The position numbers and the translations under genes were made by a program. Below, in pieces: positions 5,732 through 8,522 of a stretch of 8,522 bases of DNA. Each line of letters starts with the position of its first letter. Position 1 is the stretch's first letter. This DNA is from CF-113 sp050695155 (GTDB taxonomy: Bacteria; Chloroflexota; Ktedonobacteria; Ktedonobacterales; Ktedonobacteraceae). The notes beneath the pieces are model-generated. The model was not told where the DNA came from, did no database searches, and worked only from the letters and a program-made list of their open reading frames with translations. The stretch spans positions 1 through 8,522 of the forward strand of contig JBOGTO010000372.1 in NCBI GenBank assembly GCA_050695155.1, read 5' to 3'.

Positions 5732-6373
5732 TTATGAGCCATTCAGGACGATGCGTATCGAGTCGGTTTCAAAACCATTGCCGGTCTCAATCTGATAACG
5801 GTTGGTAGTCAGACCGCCCAGGCGCACATTGCGGTCAAAACGCAATTGCCCATTGGTGAAGTTGTAGACGCTCGTATCGCCTTCCAACACTCCCTGAACA
5901 AGAACCGTCTCAAGTTGCGCTTCTTGCTGCTCTTTGCAAGCCTTCAGTAAAGTCGCAACCTGCTGCCAGGCCACCCCCTTCGCGTACACGATGCGCACAG
6001 TTTTTTTGTGTCCATCTCCGATATTGCTTTCAACTACCCTGTACGGCAATGCTCCCTGTTCAAGCGCCTGTAATTCCGCAATGGTACGCGGTGGGAAAGG
6101 CGCGGGAGGCTCTGGTGCCGGGGGCGGCGGGGGTGGAGGCGGAACAGGAGCCGGGCGACGCGATTGCTGAGGGGCCTGCTGCACCGGTGCTGCACCTGGT
6201 CGTCCCTGTTGCCCAGAAGCCGGGCGTGCCTGCTGGCCGGAACCTGGACGCGGCTGTTGATACGGCGATTGCTGGCCTGCGGCAGGCCGTACCGGGGCTT
6301 TCAAATCGCGCCCACAACTCGTGCAATAAACGGCGCGATCAGCATTAAATCCTCCACAATATGGGCAACGCAT
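5732..6373 (-). CDS. Zinc-ribbon protein with Pro/Gln-rich linker and unknown C-terminal domain
   Basis: This 213-residue protein has three parts. Residues 1-24 are a zinc ribbon (Cys3-x2-Cys6, Cys17-x2-Cys20). Residues 25-96 are a disordered linker with degenerate RPxxGQQ units and a run of eight prolines. Residues 97-213 are a compact mixed alpha/beta domain that I do not recognise. No membrane helix is present, so it is likely cytoplasmic; the ribbon and linker suggest an adaptor that holds the C-terminal domain near a partner. The start at 6373 is preferred to an in-frame ATG at 6460: it lies just after the predicted transcription start and follows GGGAGG by 12 bases, while 6460 is upstream of the -35 box. 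It is the first gene of an operon with the phosphorylase, 11 bases away. Confidence 0.8.
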   Translation of the reverse strand: MRCPYCGGFNADRAVYCTSCGRDLKAPVRPAAGQQSPYQQPRPGSGQQARPASGQQGRPGAAPVQQAPQQSRRPAPVPPPPPPPPAPEPPAPFPPRTIAELQALEQGALPYRVVESNIGDGHKKTVRIVYAKGVAWQQVATLLKACKEQQEAQLETVLVQGVLEGDTSVYNFTNGQLRFDRNVRLGGLTTNRYQIETGNGFETDSIRIVLNGS

Positions 6374-6425
6374 ATTTCTGTTAGCCCTCCCAATTTTTTT
6401 TAATTCGTTTGTACTGCTGTAGTAT

Positions 6426-6454
6426 ATCATACGGAGGACGCGATGAATTTTCAA
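6426..6454 (-). promoter_or_regulatory. Promoter of the zinc-ribbon/pdp operon
   Basis: Read on the minus strand, TTGAAA (6449-6454, 5 of 6) is followed after exactly 17 bases by TATGAT (6426-6431, 5 of 6). Transcription would start near 6419, leaving a leader of about 45 bases before the ATG at 6373. This is the best promoter in the window and fixes the start of the first gene. Confidence 0.65.
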
Positions 6455-6487
6455 AAACACAACACTCCGCCCAACTACCTACGCACT

Positions 6488-6501
6488 ATGACTTTCGTCA
6501 T
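6488..6501. promoter_or_regulatory. Small palindrome in the divergent intergenic region
   Basis: ATGAC (6488-6492) and GTCAT (6497-6501) form a 5-4-5 inverted repeat, the size of a simple dimeric regulator site. It lies between the minus-strand promoter (6426-6454) and the exporter genes. The rest of 6461-6634 shows no convincing plus-strand promoter for the ABC operon. A match of this length can arise by chance. Confidence 0.15.
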
Positions 6502-6634
6502 GGATGAGAAACATGTCTTTACGTACTCGCTATTTTCCAGGGACTGGCTTACACTCTACACAGTAATCCGGTTCTCCTGAGAGAGCGGGAAAGCTTCGAA
6601 ATAAATAACAATATCATGTAGGAGTAAAAAGCAT

Positions 6635-7453
6635 ATGCAAGAATCAATGGCATTCAGTACTAAAACTGGCCCCATCCATTTGCCGAAAGATGGACGACCG
6701 GTCGATGTCCAGGTATCCAATCTGGTCAAAACTTTTGGCAAACATGAAGCGGTAAAAGGCGTCTCATTCACGATTGGCAAGGGGGAGATTTTTGGACTGC
6801 TTGGGCCAAATGGGGCAGGCAAAAGCACTACTATCAATATGATGTGCGGCTACCTCGCGCCTACAGCGGGCGATACAACTATCAACGATACCTCAATTAC
6901 AAAAGAGCCGCTCAAGGTGAAGCGCGAGATCGGCGTTGTTCCGCAGGAGATCGCGCTCTACAAAGACCTGAACTCTTTGGAGAACCTGGACTTTTTCGGG
7001 CAAATCTATGGCATGAATGCCAGGGAACGCCGCGCGCGCTCGGAGGAAGTCCTGCATTTCGTGGGACTCTATGACCGTCGCAAAGAACCTATCAAGAACT
7101 TTTCCGGCGGTATGCAGAGGCGTATCAATATGGCGGTGGCGATGATCCATCAGCCCAACTTTCTAATGATGGACGAGCCTACCGTTGGCGTTGACCCACA
7201 ATCGCGCGAAAACATTTTCGACACCATAGAAAAGTTGCGCGACCAGGGCGTCACCATCCTTTATACCACTCACTACATGGAAGAGGCCGAGCGACTGTGC
7301 AACCATATCGCCATCATGGATGAAGGCCGTATCATCGCAATGGGAACGCTCGAACAATTGTTGGCTATGCGCGACCAGAACCGCGAAGTGCAGCGACCGC
7401 ACGGGCTGCAAGAACTCTTCATCCAGCTTACCGGCAAGACGCTGCGTGACTAG
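6635..7453 (+). CDS. ABC-2 type exporter, ATP-binding subunit
   Basis: This is the ATPase of an ABC exporter of the DrrA/NatA/CcmA-like class, bound to the inner face of the membrane with the permease encoded next. Of 272 residues, about 24-240 form the nucleotide-binding domain: Walker A GPNGAGKST (57-65), Q-loop Gln104 (VVPQE), signature NFSGGMQRR (155-163), Walker B FLMMDEP (176-182, catalytic Glu181), D-loop GVDP (185-188) and switch His213. All catalytic motifs are intact. An extra hydrophilic stretch (1-23) precedes the domain; a second ATG at codon 5 is possible. GGAG (6621-6624) lies 10 bases before the start. A gap of 52 bases separates it from the permease. The substrate cannot be read from the sequence; drugs, lipids, sodium or peptides are all known for this class. 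Confidence 0.94.
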   Translation: MQESMAFSTKTGPIHLPKDGRPVDVQVSNLVKTFGKHEAVKGVSFTIGKGEIFGLLGPNGAGKSTTINMMCGYLAPTAGDTTINDTSITKEPLKVKREIGVVPQEIALYKDLNSLENLDFFGQIYGMNARERRARSEEVLHFVGLYDRRKEPIKNFSGGMQRRINMAVAMIHQPNFLMMDEPTVGVDPQSRENIFDTIEKLRDQGVTILYTTHYMEEAERLCNHIAIMDEGRIIAMGTLEQLLAMRDQNREVQRPHGLQELFIQLTGKTLRD

Positions 7454-7505
7454 CAGCACACATAAGCTTGATGCATCTCAAACTCAATAAGGGAGAAGGA
7501 TTGTA

Positions 7506-8522
7506 ATGAAAAATCTCTGGTATATCGCTCGCAAAGACCTTTTACAAACACTGAAAGACAGAAGCTCGTTCTTTTTCTTACTGGTTATGCCGTTGATATT
7601 GATTACCGTCATCGGGCTTGCCTTCGGCAGTTTCTTTGGCACCGGCTCATCTCAAATCGCCATTACGGTCGCTATGAGCAATCAAGATAGTGGACCCGTC
7701 GGCAAAGCCATTGCGCAGGCGCTGAACATAAATACTGCTTCGCTCAAAGTTACTGTCAACCAGTACAGTAACGCCGACCAGGTGAAGGACCAGGTAGCCA
7801 ATAACAGCAATGTCAACGCGGGCGTGGTCATTCCCGCGAACGCATCCAGCATGTTGATCGCGGCATCCAGCAATGGCACATTGCCTAAAAATCTTGTGCA
7901 AGTGTACTCATTGCCGAGTACAAGCGATACACGCCCAACCATCATACAGAATATTGTGACCAACGTGCTTACATCCGAAGTTGCCGGCTCGACGGCGGTA
8001 GGCCAGGTCTATGAAGTCTGCAACCAGCCTGGCAATCATTGCGGGCAGAGCAGCATCAATACACAGGGCATTGCCAGTACAGTCGGGCAGGCTAGCGCGC
8101 AAGGTGGGAGCGCGGCTGTCCAGTCCTTAACGGCGGGCAAGGCTACTTCGTTCAACAATTTCGATCAGGTGGTTCCCGGTTATGCCATCTTCTTCGCGCT
8201 CTTTGGCATCAATGCGGTAGCTGGCACCATTTTGCAGGAAAAAGAGGATGGCACATTCCGCCGCCTGCTGATCGCCCCTGTACAAAGGTATGCCCTGTTA
8301 GGCGGTAAGCTGCTGGCGCAATTCATCCTGACGCTGGCACAGTTGACCGTACTCTTTGCGGTCGGCTACTTCGCCTTTCACCTGACGATTGGCTCATGGC
8401 CTGGTGTGATCGCTTTGATTATCGGTGCCAGCTTCGCCACGACGGGACTGGGCATCCTGCTGGTCTCGGTCGTCAAGACGCGCCGCCAGCTTAACCCGGT
8501 TGTGACGCTGGTTGTGCTGATT
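7506..8522 (+). CDS. ABC-2 type exporter, permease subunit (3' end outside window)
   Basis: This membrane subunit pairs with the ATPase just upstream. The reading frame stays open for 339 codons to the window edge, so the C-terminus is missing. Residues 1-20 are a cytoplasmic amphipathic start (RKDLLQTLKDR), followed by the first membrane helix (21-44) and a large extracytoplasmic domain (about 46-220) rich in Asn, Ser and Gln. Helices follow near 222-241, 264-291 and 299-321, as in the ABC2_membrane_3 family. The family motif EKEDGTFRRLLIAPV (245-259) lies in the cytoplasmic coupling segment between helices 2 and 3. Cys172 and Cys179 in the outer domain could form a disulfide. AAGGA lies 5 bases before the ATG. 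At least one or two further helices should lie beyond the window. Confidence 0.92.
   Translation, partial: MKNLWYIARKDLLQTLKDRSSFFFLLVMPLILITVIGLAFGSFFGTGSSQIAITVAMSNQDSGPVGKAIAQALNINTASLKVTVNQYSNADQVKDQVANNSNVNAGVVIPANASSMLIAASSNGTLPKNLVQVYSLPSTSDTRPTIIQNIVTNVLTSEVAGSTAVGQVYEVCNQPGNHCGQSSINTQGIASTVGQASAQGGSAAVQSLTAGKATSFNNFDQVVPGYAIFFALFGINAVAGTILQEKEDGTFRRLLIAPVQRYALLGGKLLAQFILTLAQLTVLFAVGYFAFHLTIGSWPGVIALIIGASFATTGLGILLVSVVKTRRQLNPVVTLVVLI

Noticed and set aside
5475..5795. Plus-strand ORF of 106 aa opposite the phosphorylase start
   Set aside because: Antisense to a strongly conserved gene, with no domain features; it is a codon-bias shadow.
6049..6348. Overlapping ORFs on both strands across the Pro/Gln-rich linker
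   Set aside because: The proline-rich repetitive sequence lacks stops in several frames; only the minus-strand frame with the zinc ribbon is coherent.
6374..6460. 29-residue N-terminal extension of the zinc-ribbon protein
   Set aside because: It starts upstream of the best promoter in the window, and the extra residues show no conserved features.

Overview
The window looks like a bacterial chromosome segment of moderate GC content. The gene style fits Chloroflexota, most likely the Ktedonobacteria: a membrane Ser/Thr kinase with an FRD catalytic motif and a Kelch ectodomain, an Rpn/PD-(D/E)XK protein with a KGMEKG repeat, and a zinc-ribbon protein with a Pro/Gln-rich linker. This assignment comes from protein character alone; there is no rRNA or marker gene here.

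Bases 1-860 are an accessory-looking stretch. It holds a promoter followed about 60 bases later by an intrinsic terminator, then two small unrecognised ORFs that converge and share four bases at their stops (181-375 plus strand, 372-596 minus strand). The minus-strand ORF has its own promoter and a leader carrying three copies of GTGGGACA/TGTCCCAC. Next to it is a 70-bp element with terminal inverted repeats and a 7-bp flanking duplication, resembling a MITE, plus a further copy of its terminal repeat.

Bases 954-3359 encode a receptor-like Ser/Thr protein kinase: a cytoplasmic kinase domain, one membrane helix and a six-blade Kelch propeller outside. Bases 3479-4396 encode an Rpn-family nuclease-like protein under its own promoter. 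Inside it, a strong Shine-Dalgarno sequence sits 6 bases before an in-frame ATG (4085). This matches the intragenic small-protein arrangement reported for E. coli Rpn toxins, and is the most interesting feature of the window.

On the minus strand, a promoter at 6426-6454 drives a two-gene operon: a zinc-ribbon protein of unknown function (6373-5732), then a pyrimidine-nucleoside phosphorylase (5720-4410) only 11 bases downstream, whose ribosome binding site overlaps the upstream stop. Divergent from this, an ABC-2 type exporter operon begins with an ATPase (6635-7453) and a permease (7506 onward) that runs off the end of the window.

The conserved genes serve nucleoside salvage, export and signalling and do not form one pathway. 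The Rpn locus and the repeat-rich left end are where undescribed biology is most likely. No rRNA, tRNA, CRISPR array or intact insertion sequence was seen.
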